Positions 9,406 to 20,699 of a stretch of 64,000 bases of DNA are shown piece by piece. The stretch's first letter is position 1; the number at the start of each line of letters is the position of its first letter. The translations under genes and the position numbers were made by a program. The notes under the pieces were generated by a model, which was not told where the DNA came from, did not search any database, and saw nothing but the letters and a program-made list of their open reading frames with translations. Source of the DNA: Aquitalea aquatica (lineage in GTDB: Bacteria; Pseudomonadota; Gammaproteobacteria; Burkholderiales; Chromobacteriaceae); contig NZ_JACERN010000039.1 in assembly GCF_013911085.1 (NCBI RefSeq), positions 1 to 64,000 on the forward strand. Reading direction: 5' to 3'.

Positions 9406-10482
9406 TCAGTCGCCCAGCGCTGCCAGCAGTTCGGCTTGCTGCTCGGTGATCAGCGCATCGGTCAGCTCGACCAGATCGCCATCCATTACGTAATCCAGCT
9501 TGTACAGCGTCAGATTGATGCGATGGTCGGTAATGCGGCCTTGCGGATAGTTATAGGTGCGGATGCGCTCGGAGCGGTCGCCGGAGCCGATCAGGCTCTT
9601 GCGCTCGGCCGCTTCCTTCTGTTGCTGTTCGCGGCGCTGGATGTCGTTGATGCGCGCCGCCAGTACCTGCATGGCGCTGGCCTTGTTGGCGTGCTGGGAA
9701 CGGCCATCCTGACATTCCGCCACGATGCCGGTGGGCAGGTGGGTAATGCGCACGGCGGAGTCGGTCTTGTTGATGTGCTGGCCGCCCGCGCCACTGGCAC
9801 GATAGGTATCGATACGCAGGTCCGCCGGGTTCAGCACCACATCCACCAGTTCGTCGGCTTCGGCCATCACCGCCACGGTGCAGGCCGAGGTGTGGATGCG
9901 GCCCTGGGTTTCGGTGGCGGGCACGCGCTGTACGCGGTGCCCGCCGGATTCGAACTTGAGCTTGGAGTAGGCACCGAAACCGATGATGCGGACGATGGCT
10001 TCCTTGTAGCCGCCCAGGTCGGATTCGCTGGCGGAGACGATTTCCACCTGCCAGCGGTTGCGTTCGGCAAAGCGGGTGTACATGCGCAGCAGGTCGGCTG
10101 CGAACAGTGCTGCCTCGTCACCGCCGGTGCCGGCGCGGATTTCCAGAAAGATGTTCTTTTCGTCGTTGGGGTCCTTGGGCAGCAGCAGTTTCTGCAGCTC
10201 CAGCTCCAGCGCGGCCATTTTTTCCCGGCCTTCATCGATTTCCAGCTGGGCGAATTCCTTCATGTCCGGGTCGGACAGCATCTCGCCAGCGGTGGCGATA
10301 TCAGTTTCGCATTGCTGGTATTGCTGGAAGGTTTCCACTACCGGGGTGAGTTCGGCGTGTTCACGGGTCAGCTTGCGGAACTGATCCATATCGGCAGTCG
10401 CCGATTCGCTGGCCAGAAGGTGGGTCACCTCTTCCAGACGATCGGCCAACTGCGACAGTTTTGTCGCAATCGACGGTTTCAT
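9406..10482 (-). CDS. prfA: Peptide chain release factor 1
   Basis: RF1 recognises UAA and UAG in the ribosomal A site and triggers peptidyl-tRNA hydrolysis. The 358-aa length is normal. The catalytic GGQ is at residues 233-235 within [16 protein letters not shown], and the RF1 discriminator PxT appears in [13 protein letters not shown], which separates it from RF2. The ATG overlaps the hemA stop by one base (TAATG), so the two genes are translationally coupled, the classic hemA-prfA order. An intrinsic terminator follows. Confidence 0.97.
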   Translation of the reverse strand: MKPSIATKLSQLADRLEEVTHLLASESATADMDQFRKLTREHAELTPVVETFQQYQQCETDIATAGEMLSDPDMKEFAQLEIDEGREKMAALELELQKLLLPKDPNDEKNIFLEIRAGTGGDEAALFAADLLRMYTRFAERNRWQVEIVSASESDLGGYKEAIVRIIGFGAYSKLKFESGGHRVQRVPATETQGRIHTSACTVAVMAEADELVDVVLNPADLRIDTYRASGAGGQHINKTDSAVRITHLPTGIVAECQDGRSQHANKASAMQVLAARINDIQRREQQQKEAAERKSLIGSGDRSERIRTYNYPQGRITDHRINLTLYKLDYVMDGDLVELTDALITEQQAELLAALGD

Positions 10483-11735
10483 TACGACTCCGGGTGTAAG
10501 TGGTACAGGCGGGCGATGGTTTCCACCATGGCCGCATGCTCCGCGCCGCTACCGGAGGACAGGGCCTGGGTAGGGGGATGCATCAGTTTGTTGGTGAGTT
10601 GCTGCGACAGGCTTTCCAGCACTTTTTCCGGCGGCGTGCCCTTGGCCAGCTGCTTGAGCGCGGCCTCCAGCGCATGGCGGCGGGTACGGTCGGCTTCGTC
10701 GCGCAGGGCGCGGATCAGCGGTACGGTTTCGCGCTTTTTCAGCCAGTCGTTGAATTCGGCCACGCGGGCCTGAATGATAGACTCGGCCTCTTCCGCCGCG
10801 CTCTGGCGGGCTTCCTTGCCCACCTCCACGATGCTGGCGATATCGTCCACCGTGTACAGGTAGACATCATCCAGCTTGCCGACTTCGATTTCGATATCGC
10901 GCGGCACGGCCAGGTCCAGCATGAAGATGGGGCGATGGCGACGGGCCTTGATGGCACGCTCGACCAAGCCCTTGCCAACAATGGGCAGCTGGCTGGCAGT
11001 GGATGTGACCACCACATCGTAGCGATGCAGTACATCGGGCAGCTCGGACAGGGTGATGGCATTGCCGCCAAACTGCTCGGCCAGTTTCTGCCCCCGCTCC
11101 AGCGTGCGGTTGGCAATGGTGATACAGGAAGGCTCACGCGCGGCAAAGTGAGTGGCCACCAGTTCGATCATCTCGCCAGCACCGATGAACAGGATATTCA
11201 GTTCACCGATAGTGGGGAAAATCTGTTCGGCCAGCTTTACTGCCGCTGCGGACATGGATACCGAGCTGGATCCCACGGCGGTGCTGCTGCGTACTTCCTT
11301 GGCCACGGCAAAGGTGCGCTGGAACAGGCCGTTGAGCAAGGAGCCCAGCGTGCCGACGTTTTCTGCCGCGCGCACCGCGTCCTTCAGCTGGCCGAGGATC
11401 TGCGTTTCCCCCAGCACCATGGAATCCAGGCCGGAGGCCACGCGGAAGGCATGGCGGGCGGCGCTGCTGGCATCCAGCTGGTACAGATAGGGGCGTAGCT
11501 CTTCCACCGGCAGGCCATGGTATTGCGACAGCCACTGCAGTGCCTGCTCGGGATTGTTGCTGTTGCAGTAGATTTCCGTGCGGTTGCAGGTGGAAACGAT
11601 GGCCGCCTCGCGCGCCGCGTGCGAACCCACCAGGCTTTCCAGCGCATTGGGCAATACCTCGGCCGGGAAGGCTAGCTTCTCGCGTACCGACAGCGGGGCG
11701 GTGTGATGATTGAGGCCAAAGGCAACCAGATGCAT
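10482..11735 (-). CDS. hemA: Glutamyl-tRNA reductase
   Basis: This enzyme catalyses the first committed step of C5-pathway tetrapyrrole synthesis, NADPH reduction of glutamyl-tRNA(Glu) to glutamate-1-semialdehyde. The 417-aa protein begins [20 protein letters not shown], the family N-terminus. The catalytic cysteine is in [11 protein letters not shown], the substrate loop has [12 protein letters not shown], and the NADPH-binding domain has [13 protein letters not shown]. The C-terminal dimerisation helices are complete. It is first in the operon with prfA, and hemY/hemX of the same pathway occur at the right end of the window. Confidence 0.97.
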   Translation of the reverse strand: MHLVAFGLNHHTAPLSVREKLAFPAEVLPNALESLVGSHAAREAAIVSTCNRTEIYCNSNNPEQALQWLSQYHGLPVEELRPYLYQLDASSAARHAFRVASGLDSMVLGETQILGQLKDAVRAAENVGTLGSLLNGLFQRTFAVAKEVRSSTAVGSSSVSMSAAAVKLAEQIFPTIGELNILFIGAGEMIELVATHFAAREPSCITIANRTLERGQKLAEQFGGNAITLSELPDVLHRYDVVVTSTASQLPIVGKGLVERAIKARRHRPIFMLDLAVPRDIEIEVGKLDDVYLYTVDDIASIVEVGKEARQSAAEEAESIIQARVAEFNDWLKKRETVPLIRALRDEADRTRRHALEAALKQLAKGTPPEKVLESLSQQLTNKLMHPPTQALSSGSGAEHAAMVETIARLYHLHPES

Positions 11736-11928
11736 GAGCGGAAAAGGCCGCGGAGGAAATGCGGTATTCTAGCCTAAGTTGCCGCCAACGTCCCTAACTC
11801 TGGGGTTTTTCCGTGGCAGTTGCTTTGATAGGGCGGCGACGGTGTGCAGCGCCATTGCCGCTGGCACCTGACTACCCGCTGTGTGGCTTCTGTCTTACCA
11901 TGGCGTCTGACCGAATCAGGAGAACCGC

Positions 11929-12570
11929 ATGTCGCTGAATCTTGCCGATATCCGCCAGGATTATTCGAAAAAGGAATTGTCGCCGGAAGATTGCCTGCCG
12001 GATGCCGTGGCGCAGTTCGAGTTGTGGCTGAACGAGGCGATGACGGCGCAGGTACATGAGCCGACGGCCATGAATGTGGCTACGGTAGGCGAAGATGGCC
12101 GCCCCACGGCACGTATCGTGCTGCTCAAGGGCGTGGAAAACGGCCAGCTGGTGTTCTACACCAATTATCTCAGCCGCAAGGGCCGGCAGCTGGCGGCTAA
12201 TCCCTATGTTTCCGTCACCTTTTTCTGGCCGGAGCTGGAACGCCAGGTGCGTATCGAGGGGCGGGTGGTGCAGGTGGCGCCCGAGGTGTCGGATGCCTAT
12301 TTCACCAGCCGTCCTTATACCAGCCGGCTGGGGGCCTGGGCCAGCGAGCAGAGCACCGAGATCAGCTCCAAGAATGTGCTGATTAGCCGCGCCGCCATGT
12401 TTGGCGTCAAGCACCCGCTCAGTGTGCCGCGCCCGCCACACTGGGGTGGCTACGCGGTCATCCCCGACCGGGTGGAGTTCTGGCAGGGCCGTCCCAGCCG
12501 CCTGCACGACCGCGTGGTCTACCTGTTGCAGGCCGATGCTGGCTGGCAGCGGGTGCGGCTGGCACCCTGA
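11929..12570 (+). CDS. pdxH: Pyridoxine/pyridoxamine 5'-phosphate oxidase
   Basis: This FMN-dependent enzyme oxidises pyridoxine- or pyridoxamine-5'-phosphate to pyridoxal 5'-phosphate in vitamin B6 synthesis and salvage. The 213-aa length is typical. Family motifs include the N-terminal [11 protein letters not shown], the FMN-binding [41 protein letters not shown], and the C-terminal PPHWGGY...[13 protein letters not shown]...RVRLAP block that binds PLP. AGGAG lies just upstream of the ATG. It is divergent from hemA and converges with the next LysR gene. Confidence 0.96.
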   Translation: MSLNLADIRQDYSKKELSPEDCLPDAVAQFELWLNEAMTAQVHEPTAMNVATVGEDGRPTARIVLLKGVENGQLVFYTNYLSRKGRQLAANPYVSVTFFWPELERQVRIEGRVVQVAPEVSDAYFTSRPYTSRLGAWASEQSTEISSKNVLISRAAMFGVKHPLSVPRPPHWGGYAVIPDRVEFWQGRPSRLHDRVVYLLQADAGWQRVRLAP

Positions 12571-12577
12571 AGTCTGT

Positions 12578-13486
12578 TCAGGCTAGCGGTAACTGGTGTG
12601 CCGCCAGCAAATCCTGCATGAAGGCGCTGACTACCTCGCTCTGGCGCGAGTTTTGTCGCGTCACCATGTGAAAAGTTGGGTGGTAGCACAGCTGCGCCGG
12701 ATTGAGCGCCCGCAGCAGCCCTTGCTCCACCATGGGGCGGGCGAAGTGCTCCGGCAGAAAACCCAGATGATGGCCGGACAGAATCAGCACGGCGATTGCC
12801 TCCATATTGTCGGCCCGGGCGGTGATGCGCCAGTTTTCCACTGGCAAGGGGATGTCTGGCAGCGGATAGCTGCGCCAGGCCCAGTCGTGCCGGGCGACTT
12901 CCTCCACGGGCATATTGCCCGTCTGCTGGAATAGCGGGTGTTCCTGGCTGCAATAGGCGATCTGGTGTTCGGTAAACAGCGGCAGGTATTGCAGGCTGGG
13001 AGAGCGGTGCCAGAAATAGCCAATACCCAGATGAATTTCTCCATTGATCAGCGCTTCTTCCAGCGTGCCTGGTGCCAGCATGGACAGCACCAGTTCCACC
13101 GCTTCTTCGCGCTGGCGAAAGCGCCGTATGGTTTCCGATAGCCGGGCATGTGCGCGCATGGTGGTATGCCCCACCACGCCAATTCTTAATTGTCCCACCA
13201 GCTTGCGTTCCAGCTGCCGCGCTTCCACGCAGAAGGCTTCGGCTGCATCCAGCAACTGGCGGCTGGCGTGGAGCAACTGGCTGCCCTTGGCGGTGAGGGC
13301 AAAGCCGGCGCGGCCACGTTCGCACAGGCGGTAGCCCAGCCGGGTTTCCAGTGCGGCCAACTGGTTGCTGATGGTGGACTGGCTGACATTGAGGGTGGAT
13401 TGGGCAGCCGAAATGCCACCGGCATCGACGACGGCGCGAAAAACCCTGATAAGGCGTAAATCAAGGCTGGACAGGGTATTGAGCAT
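12578..13486 (-). CDS. LysR-family regulator, likely of the guanidinobutyrase locus
   Basis: This 303-aa LysR protein has an HTH in LDLRLIRVFRAVVDAGG and LNVSQSTISNQLAALE, followed by a periplasmic-binding-like effector domain. The start at 13486 (MLNTLSSLDLRL) fits the family N-terminus; an upstream in-frame codon would add 16 atypical residues. It is divergent from gbuA across ~145 bases, as GbuR is linked to gbuA in Pseudomonas aeruginosa, so control of gbuA by an amine or guanidino acid is likely. The effector itself is inferred from context only. Confidence 0.75.
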   Translation of the reverse strand: MLNTLSSLDLRLIRVFRAVVDAGGISAAQSTLNVSQSTISNQLAALETRLGYRLCERGRAGFALTAKGSQLLHASRQLLDAAEAFCVEARQLERKLVGQLRIGVVGHTTMRAHARLSETIRRFRQREEAVELVLSMLAPGTLEEALINGEIHLGIGYFWHRSPSLQYLPLFTEHQIAYCSQEHPLFQQTGNMPVEEVARHDWAWRSYPLPDIPLPVENWRITARADNMEAIAVLILSGHHLGFLPEHFARPMVEQGLLRALNPAQLCYHPTFHMVTRQNSRQSEVVSAFMQDLLAAHQLPLA

Positions 13487-13632
13487 GATTTTGTCCCGGT
13501 AGTGGCGGTGGGTCAGGCCTGTCATTACACACATTCAGATTTATCAATGTAAACAGTGGAATACGGTGATTTTTCCCAAGTTGCCGCCTGAATAGACTGA
13601 GCCCTCGTTCAACCTCAGTTTCAGGAGTCTGC

Positions 13633-14589
13633 ATGTCTATCGCTGAACGCAATCAGCCGCTGGGCGGCAATGCTATGCCGCGCTTTGGCGGCATCGCCAC
13701 CATGATGCGTCTGCCCAAGGTGGAAACTGCCGCCGGCCTGGATGCCGTGTTTGTCGGCCTGCCGCTGGATATCGGTACTTCAAACCGTAGCGGTACCCGT
13801 TTTGGCCCGCGCGAAATCCGCAATGAGTCGGTACTGCTGCGCCCTTACAACATGGGCACGGGTGCCGCGCCCTTCGACACCCTGCAAGTGGCCGACATCG
13901 GCGATATCGCCACCAACCCTTACAACCTGCTGGACAGCGTGGCGCGCATCGAAGCGGGCTACCGCGAGCTGCTGCAGTACGACGTGATCCCGCTGGGGCT
14001 GGGCGGCGATCACACCGTCACCCTGCCCATCCTGCGCGCTATTGCGGCCAAGTACGGCCCAGTGGGGCTGATCCATGTCGATGCCCACGCCGACATCAAC
14101 GATGAAATGTTTGGCGAAAAGATCGCCCACGGCACTACTTTCCGCCGTGCGCAGGAAGAAGGCTTGCTGGCAGAGGGCCGCGTGGTGCAGATCGGCCTGC
14201 GTGGCAGCGGCTATGCCGCCGAGGATTTTGACTGGGCACGCCGCCAGGGCTTTCGCGTGGTGCCGGCCGAAGAGTGCTGGAACCGTTCGCTGCAGGGGCT
14301 GATGCAGGAAGTACGCCAGCAACTGGGCGCAGGCCCGGTCTACCTGAGCTTTGATATCGATGGCATCGACCCGGCGTTCGCGCCCGGCACCGGTACGCCG
14401 GAAGTGGCCGGCCTGACCTCGGTGCAGGCGCTGGAAATCGTGCGCGGCTGTCAGGGGCTGGACCTGGTGGGCGGTGATCTGGTGGAGGTGTCGCCACCCT
14501 ATGACACCACCGGCAATACCGCGCTATTGGGGGCCAATCTCTTGTTCGAAATGCTGTGTGTGCTGCCCGGCGTGACCATCCGCCGCTGA
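13633..14589 (+). CDS. gbuA: Guanidinobutyrase (ureohydrolase family)
   Basis: This manganese-dependent hydrolase probably splits 4-guanidinobutyrate into 4-aminobutyrate and urea in arginine catabolism. The 318-aa protein has the full set of ureohydrolase metal ligands: GGDHTVTLP, HVDAHADIND and SFDIDGIDPAFAPGTGTPE. The N-terminal QPLGGNAMPRFGGIATMMRLP and the RPYNMGTGAAPFD stretch resemble Pseudomonas GbuA from memory more closely than agmatinase SpeB or guanidinopropionase GpuA, so guanidinobutyrate is preferred over agmatine. AGGAG precedes the ATG. A LysR gene is divergent and a sodium symporter gene follows 84 bases downstream, as in the pseudomonad locus. Agmatinase activity cannot be excluded. 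Confidence 0.82.
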   Translation: MSIAERNQPLGGNAMPRFGGIATMMRLPKVETAAGLDAVFVGLPLDIGTSNRSGTRFGPREIRNESVLLRPYNMGTGAAPFDTLQVADIGDIATNPYNLLDSVARIEAGYRELLQYDVIPLGLGGDHTVTLPILRAIAAKYGPVGLIHVDAHADINDEMFGEKIAHGTTFRRAQEEGLLAEGRVVQIGLRGSGYAAEDFDWARRQGFRVVPAEECWNRSLQGLMQEVRQQLGAGPVYLSFDIDGIDPAFAPGTGTPEVAGLTSVQALEIVRGCQGLDLVGGDLVEVSPPYDTTGNTALLGANLLFEMLCVLPGVTIRR

Positions 14590-14673
14590 TCACGCCATTC
14601 AGGCCGCCATAGAGCGGCCCATGACAATCCGTTCATAGCCAATTGCCAACAAAGGCACACTTAGGAGAAAACC

Positions 14674-16041
14674 ATGGGACTCGATATTTTCGTCGTGTTC
14701 ATTTATATCGCTGGCATGCTGGCGCTGGGCTGGCTGGGCATGCGCCGCGCCACCAGCCGGGAGGAGTTTCTGGTCGCAGGCCGTAACCTGGGCCCCGGCT
14801 TTTACATGGGTACCATGGCGGCTACCGTGCTGGGCGGGGCCTCGACGGTGGGCACCGTCAAGCTGGGCTATGTGTACGGCATTTCCGGCTTCTGGCTGTG
14901 TGCCGCACTGGGCTGCGGCATTCTGGTGCTTAACCTGTTCATGGCCAAGCCGCTGCTCAAGCTGAAGGTGTTTACCGTCACCCAGGTGCTGGAGCGCCGC
15001 TACAACACCGTGGCCCGTCGCACCAGTGCATTGGTGATGCTGATGTACGCGGTGATGATCAGCGTGACCTCGGTGCTGGCCATTGCCACCGTGATGCAGG
15101 TCTTGTTCGAGCTGCCATTCTGGATGGCGGTGGTGATTGGCGGTGGCGTGGTGGTGGTGTATTCCGCCGTGGGCGGCATGTGGTCGCTGACGCTGACCGA
15201 CATCGTGCAGTTCCTGATCAAGACCATCGGCCTGATGTTCATCCTGCTGCCCATCTGCCTGTACCGTGTGGGCGGTTGGGAGCAACTGGCGACCAAGCTG
15301 CCGGCATCCTATTTCAGCTTTACCGCCATCGGTGGTGAAACCATCCTGACTTACTTTGTCATCTACTTCTTCGGCATTCTGATCGGTCAGGACATCTGGC
15401 AGCGGGTGTTCACCGCACGCAGCGAGGGCGTGGCGCGCTACGCGGGTAGCATTGCCGGGGTGTATTGCATTGTGTATGGCCTGGTCTGTGCCGCCATCGG
15501 CATGGCCACCAAGGTCTTGCTGCCTGATCTGGCGGTGCCGGCCAATGCCTTTGCCGCCATGGTGAAGGAAGGCTTGCCGGACGGGGTGCGCGGGCTGGTG
15601 ATTGCCGCTGCCCTGGCAGCGATGATGTCTACCGCCAGTGCTGCCTTGCTGGCCGCGTCTACCACGCTGACCGAAGACCTCAGCGGCCGCGATGGCTGCA
15701 GCCTGTGGACCAACCGCATTGTTACCCTGCTGGTTGGCCTGCTGGTGCTGGTACTGGCCATGCTGGTGAGTGATGTGATCAGCGCTTTGACCCTGGCTTA
15801 CAACCTGCTGGTGGCGGGTATGCTGGTGCCGCTGCTGGGGGCCATTTTCTGGCCGCGTGCTACTACGCCGGGGGCCATCAGCAGCATGGTGCTGGGCTGT
15901 GGCACGGCCATTCTGGCCATGATCAGCTATGGGCTGGACTCCAACGTGCCCATCTATCTGAGCCTGGCGGTAAGCGTGCTGAGCTTTGTGCTGGTCAGCC
16001 TGGTTACCCGCAAGGAGCAACGCCAGGCCGCCGGTATCTGA
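14674..16041 (+). CDS. Sodium:solute symporter (SSS family)
   Basis: This 455-aa polytopic membrane protein has about 12-13 transmembrane helices. SSS signatures include the N-terminal GMRRATSREEFLVAGRNLG loop, GGASTVGTVKLGYVYG, and IAAALAAMMSTASAALLAAST, which carries the small-residue and serine cluster of the sodium site. It lies 84 bases after gbuA in the same direction and before a good terminator, so it is probably co-transcribed and imports guanidinobutyrate or a related amine or acid. AGGAG precedes the ATG. The substrate is inferred from context. Confidence 0.85.
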   Translation: MGLDIFVVFIYIAGMLALGWLGMRRATSREEFLVAGRNLGPGFYMGTMAATVLGGASTVGTVKLGYVYGISGFWLCAALGCGILVLNLFMAKPLLKLKVFTVTQVLERRYNTVARRTSALVMLMYAVMISVTSVLAIATVMQVLFELPFWMAVVIGGGVVVVYSAVGGMWSLTLTDIVQFLIKTIGLMFILLPICLYRVGGWEQLATKLPASYFSFTAIGGETILTYFVIYFFGILIGQDIWQRVFTARSEGVARYAGSIAGVYCIVYGLVCAAIGMATKVLLPDLAVPANAFAAMVKEGLPDGVRGLVIAAALAAMMSTASAALLAASTTLTEDLSGRDGCSLWTNRIVTLLVGLLVLVLAMLVSDVISALTLAYNLLVAGMLVPLLGAIFWPRATTPGAISSMVLGCGTAILAMISYGLDSNVPIYLSLAVSVLSFVLVSLVTRKEQRQAAGI

Positions 16042-16072
16042 CCGATTCATAGCCGATTGCTGGCAGCAAGCG

Positions 16073-16099
16073 AAACAGCCGGGTTTCCCGGCTGTTTTT
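16073..16099 (+). terminator. Intrinsic terminator after gbuA-symporter
   Basis: The 11-bp stem AAACAGCCGGG/CCCGGCTGTTT with a TTT loop runs into more T residues. It separates this unit from the convergent S-formylglutathione hydrolase gene and may work weakly in the other direction too. Confidence 0.85.
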
Positions 16100-16114
16100 G
16101 CATCTGCCGCTGGT

Positions 16115-16954
16115 TTAGCCGGCCAGATGCCCGGCGTGAAAGCGCAGCTGTTCCTCGATAAAGCTGGCAATGAAGTAATAGCTGTGGTCATAACCGGGAT
16201 GGCGATGCAGCTGTAGCGCATGGCCGCCGACTCGCGCTGCGTTTTCCAGTGTTTCCGGCTTGAGCTGCTCGGCCAGAAAACCATCTGCCAGGCCAATATC
16301 CACCCGCATTGGCGGCAGCTGTGTTGCCTGCTCCAGCAAATGGCAGGCATCCCATTCGAGCCATTGCTGGCGGTCTTCGCCCAGATAGGCGGCAAAGGCT
16401 TTTTGCCCCCATGGTACGTTCAGCGGATTGGCAATCGGGCTGAAGGCCGATACCGATACATAGTCCTGTGGCCGCTTGAGCGCACAGATCAGCGCACCAT
16501 GGCCGCCCATGGAATGGCCGGCAATCGCGCGGCGCTGGCTTACCGGAAAGTGCGCCTCGATCAGTGCCGGCAGCTCACGGCTGACATAGTCATACATCCG
16601 GTAATGGCGGTTCCACGGAGCCTGGGTGGCGTTGAGGTAAAAGCCCGCGCCCTGACCCAGATCGTAGGCCGCATCGTCTGCCACGCCTTCGCCGCGCGGG
16701 CTGGTGTCCGGGGCCACGATGGCGATGCCCAGCTCGGCAGCAATACGCTGCGCGCCGGCTTTCTGCATGAAGTTTTCGTCAGTGCAGGTCAGGCCGGACA
16801 GCCAGTACAGCACCGGTACCTTGTCGCCCCGTGCCGCCTGTGGCGGCAGATAGATGGCAAAGCGCATGCGGCAGCCCAGCACGGCAGAGTCGTGCAGATA
16901 CTGCTTGTGCCAGCCACCAAAACACATGTTGCTACTGATATTTTCCAGATTCAT
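16115..16954 (-). CDS. fghA: S-formylglutathione hydrolase
   Basis: It hydrolyses S-formylglutathione to formate and glutathione, the second step of glutathione-dependent formaldehyde detoxification. The 279-aa protein is an esterase-D-type alpha/beta hydrolase with the nucleophile in [23 protein letters not shown] near the oxyanion hole, and a C-terminal catalytic His in [12 protein letters not shown]. The start at 16954 ([19 protein letters not shown]) matches the family N-terminus and has GGGAG 7 bases upstream. It follows the dehydrogenase of the same pathway by 128 bases on the same strand. Confidence 0.94.
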   Translation of the reverse strand: MNLENISSNMCFGGWHKQYLHDSAVLGCRMRFAIYLPPQAARGDKVPVLYWLSGLTCTDENFMQKAGAQRIAAELGIAIVAPDTSPRGEGVADDAAYDLGQGAGFYLNATQAPWNRHYRMYDYVSRELPALIEAHFPVSQRRAIAGHSMGGHGALICALKRPQDYVSVSAFSPIANPLNVPWGQKAFAAYLGEDRQQWLEWDACHLLEQATQLPPMRVDIGLADGFLAEQLKPETLENAARVGGHALQLHRHPGYDHSYYFIASFIEEQLRFHAGHLAG

Positions 16955-17082
16955 TTCCGTCTCCCAAAACAGCCGGGCCTGCCTGGCGGGCGGGCCGAGC
17001 TGGTGCTGCCTGTGGCGGCCAACAATCAAGCCTGGGCACACCGCGGCAAGGCGCGATGACGCAGGCCATCCGTCAGCTACGC

Positions 17083-18345
<1,263 letters not shown>

Positions 18346-18379
18346 CTAAACGGTAAATGATTTTTTCTCAGGAGCAACA

Positions 18380-19279
18380 ATGCCGACATGGCAAGGGGTG
18401 AGCGAATTCGTCAGCGTGGCCGAACTGGGCAGTTTTACCCGTGCGGCACGGGTGCTGGACTTGTCCGTGGCGCAGGTCAGCCGCGAAGTCACCCGGCTGG
18501 AGCAGCGGCTGCATGTGCAGCTGCTATACCGCACCACCCGCCAGCTGACACTGACCGAAAGCGGCCAGCTCTATCTGCAACATTGCCGCCAGTTGCTGGA
18601 CGGGCTGGACGAGGCCGAACGCGCCTTGTCCTTGCACCAGGCAGTGCCGCAAGGCCGGCTCAAGCTCACTGCCCCGGTGGCTTATGGCGAAAGCCATATT
18701 GCGCCGCTGATCACCGCCTTTCTGCAGCAATACCCGGCGCTGGACATCCAGCTCAATCTCACCAACCAGGTGCTGGACCTGGTGGCCGAAGGCTACGACC
18801 TGGCCATCCGCCTGGGGCATCTGGCCGAATCCAGCCTGATGGCACGCCGGCTGGCCAGCCGCCGCCAGCATGTGTGCGCTGCGCCGGCCTATCTGCAGCG
18901 CCACGGCCTGCCCAACAGCCTGTCCGAGCTGGATGGCCACAACTGTCTGCTGGGCAGTAATGACTTCTGGCATTTGCAGGAGGGCGGTAAGCGCCGCCTG
19001 CTGCGGGTGAAAGGCAGCCTGCGCTGCAATAGCGGCCACGCGCTGACCCATGCCGCGCTGCAAGGCGTGGGTATTGTCCAGCTGCCGGATTACTACGTGG
19101 CGCGTCATCTGCACAGCGGTGCGCTGGTGGAATTGCTCACCGCCTATCGCGAGCCGGATGAGGGCATCTGGGCACTGTATCCGCATAACCGACAGCTCTC
19201 GCCCAAGGTGCGCATGCTGGTGGATTACCTGGCCGAGCGCCTGCCGGCTTTTAATCCCTTGCTGCCTGCTACCGGCTGA
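18380..19279 (+). CDS. LysR-family regulator divergent from the formaldehyde detoxification genes
   Basis: This 299-aa protein has the CrgA/AaeR-like LysR start WQGVSEFVSVAELGSFTRAARVL, HTH LSVAQVSREVTRLEQRL, and YRTTRQLTLTESG, then an effector domain. It faces away from frmA-fghA across ~160 bases that include a long palindrome, so control of that pair is the simplest reading. The inducer may be formaldehyde or a glutathione adduct (inference). AGGAG precedes the ATG. Confidence 0.8.
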   Translation: MPTWQGVSEFVSVAELGSFTRAARVLDLSVAQVSREVTRLEQRLHVQLLYRTTRQLTLTESGQLYLQHCRQLLDGLDEAERALSLHQAVPQGRLKLTAPVAYGESHIAPLITAFLQQYPALDIQLNLTNQVLDLVAEGYDLAIRLGHLAESSLMARRLASRRQHVCAAPAYLQRHGLPNSLSELDGHNCLLGSNDFWHLQEGGKRRLLRVKGSLRCNSGHALTHAALQGVGIVQLPDYYVARHLHSGALVELLTAYREPDEGIWALYPHNRQLSPKVRMLVDYLAERLPAFNPLLPATG

Positions 19280-19379
19280 CAAATATTGCCAGCGCGGTGA
19301 AACCCCGGGCTGCTTTGCCGTATCATGCCGGCATTGCCGCCGGCCTGTTGCCGGGCGGCGCTCTGCATGCAAGGCCCAC

Positions 19380-19997
19380 ATGATGCTGACCCGGCAAATC
19401 CCCCGCGAAGAAATCAAAACCATGCCGTTGTTTCCGGCGCTGACCCCAGACCAGGTATGCATGCTGGACAGCCCGCAGGCGCTGGCTGCCGCCTTGCCGG
19501 ATTTGCTGGCCGCACCCTTGCTGGGTTTTGATACCGAATCCAAACCCACTTTTCGCAAGGGCGAGGAATCGGACGGCCCGCACCTGATCCAGCTGGCCGA
19601 CAGCCAGCGCGCCTGGCTGGTGCCGGTGGTCAAGGGCGTGCTGCCGGATGAAATCAAGATGCTGCTGGCCGATCCGGCGCACCCGCTGGTGGGCTTCGAC
19701 CTGGTGTCCGACCGTGCCCTGCTGAAAAGCCGGCTGGGGGTGGAGTGCGGCGGGCTGATCGACCTGGGCAACTTGCTGCCCTCCGAGGACGCACGCATTA
19801 CGGTGGGCGCGGTGCAGGCGGTGGCGCGTTTGTTTGGCCAGTACTTCCGCAAATCGAAAAAACTGTCCACCACCAACTGGTCGCGGCTGCCCTTGAGCCC
19901 GGCGCAGCAAGCCTATGCTGGCAACGATGCTTGGGTGGCGCTGCGGGTGTATCAGGAATTGCAACAGCGCGGTCTGCTGACGGAGCGGGCGGCATGA
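19380..19997 (+). CDS. DEDD-family 3'-5' exonuclease (RNase D-like fold)
   Basis: This 205-aa protein carries the three exonuclease motifs: Exo I in LLGFDTESKP (Asp, Glu), Exo II in VGFDLVSD, and Exo III in YAGNDAWVALR with the Tyr of the DEDDy class. It has no HRDC domain, so it is shorter than RNase D (~370 aa) and resembles stand-alone proofreading-type exonucleases of betaproteobacteria. The start is between 19380 and 19422; 19380/19383 keeps the RQIPREEI lead-in common in relatives. The last codon overlaps the next gene by ATGA, so the two are translationally coupled. Confidence 0.78.
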   Translation: MMLTRQIPREEIKTMPLFPALTPDQVCMLDSPQALAAALPDLLAAPLLGFDTESKPTFRKGEESDGPHLIQLADSQRAWLVPVVKGVLPDEIKMLLADPAHPLVGFDLVSDRALLKSRLGVECGGLIDLGNLLPSEDARITVGAVQAVARLFGQYFRKSKKLSTTNWSRLPLSPAQQAYAGNDAWVALRVYQELQQRGLLTERAA

Positions 19998-20650
19998 GCG
20001 ACTGGACCCGCAGCTTTGCCATTCTGGATAGGCTGGATGAGCCCAGCCGTAGCCAGCTGCTGGCCCATTGCCACGCCCTGAGCGCACCGGCCGGCACGGT
20101 GCTGTTCCGCGAAGGCAGCCCCTGCCAGGCTTATCTGTTTGTGCAGGAAGGGCAGATCCGGGTACAGAAAGTGGGAGAAAATGGCCGCGAAATCACGCTG
20201 TACCGGGTAGAAAACGGCCAGACCTGCATTGTCACCACCGCCTGCCTGATGAGTGGCACCGATTACGATGCCGAAGGTGTGGCCGAAACCGCCATCCAGG
20301 CGCAGGCACTGCCGATTCCGGCTTTCCGCCAGTTGCTGGCGACTTCCGCGGCCTTTCGCGATTTCGTGTTCCGCGCCTATGGCAGCCGTATTGCCGACCT
20401 GTTGTTGTTGATCGAGGAGGTCAGCTTTGGTCGCATCGACCAGCGTTTGGCTGGCTGTCTGCTGCAACGCGCCCGTGGCCAGAACGCCCTGAGCATCACC
20501 CATCAGGAACTGGCTGCCGAACTGGGCAGCGCGCGCGAGGTGATCAGCCGCCAGCTCAAGGATTTCGAACGCCGTGGCTGGATTCGCCTTGGCCGAGGCC
20601 AGTTGCAATTACTGGATGCCAGCGCCCTGCAGCAACTGGCCGGCAAATAA
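19994..20650 (+). CDS. Crp/Fnr-family transcriptional regulator
   Basis: This 218-aa protein has a cyclic-nucleotide-binding-like N-terminal beta roll (LFREGSPCQAYLFVQEGQIRV) and a C-terminal winged HTH (ITHQELAAELGSAREVISRQLKDFERRGWI). The recognition helix has the E-x-x-S-R pattern of FNR. Cysteines occur at several places but not in the N-terminal FNR 4Fe-4S spacing. It overlaps the exonuclease stop (ATGA) and lies upstream of a DUF2892 membrane protein with a candidate operator between them. The ligand is unknown. Confidence 0.85.
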   Translation: MSDWTRSFAILDRLDEPSRSQLLAHCHALSAPAGTVLFREGSPCQAYLFVQEGQIRVQKVGENGREITLYRVENGQTCIVTTACLMSGTDYDAEGVAETAIQAQALPIPAFRQLLATSAAFRDFVFRAYGSRIADLLLLIEEVSFGRIDQRLAGCLLQRARGQNALSITHQELAAELGSAREVISRQLKDFERRGWIRLGRGQLQLLDASALQQLAGK

Positions 20651-20699
20651 GCACCGACTGTGGTTTTTACGGCCTGTTTGCCCGGCCTTGCGGCGCTGT

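Noticed and set aside
14599-16395. Long minus-strand frame opposite the sodium symporter
   Set aside because: His/Gln-rich shadow frame spanning two unrelated genes and a terminator.
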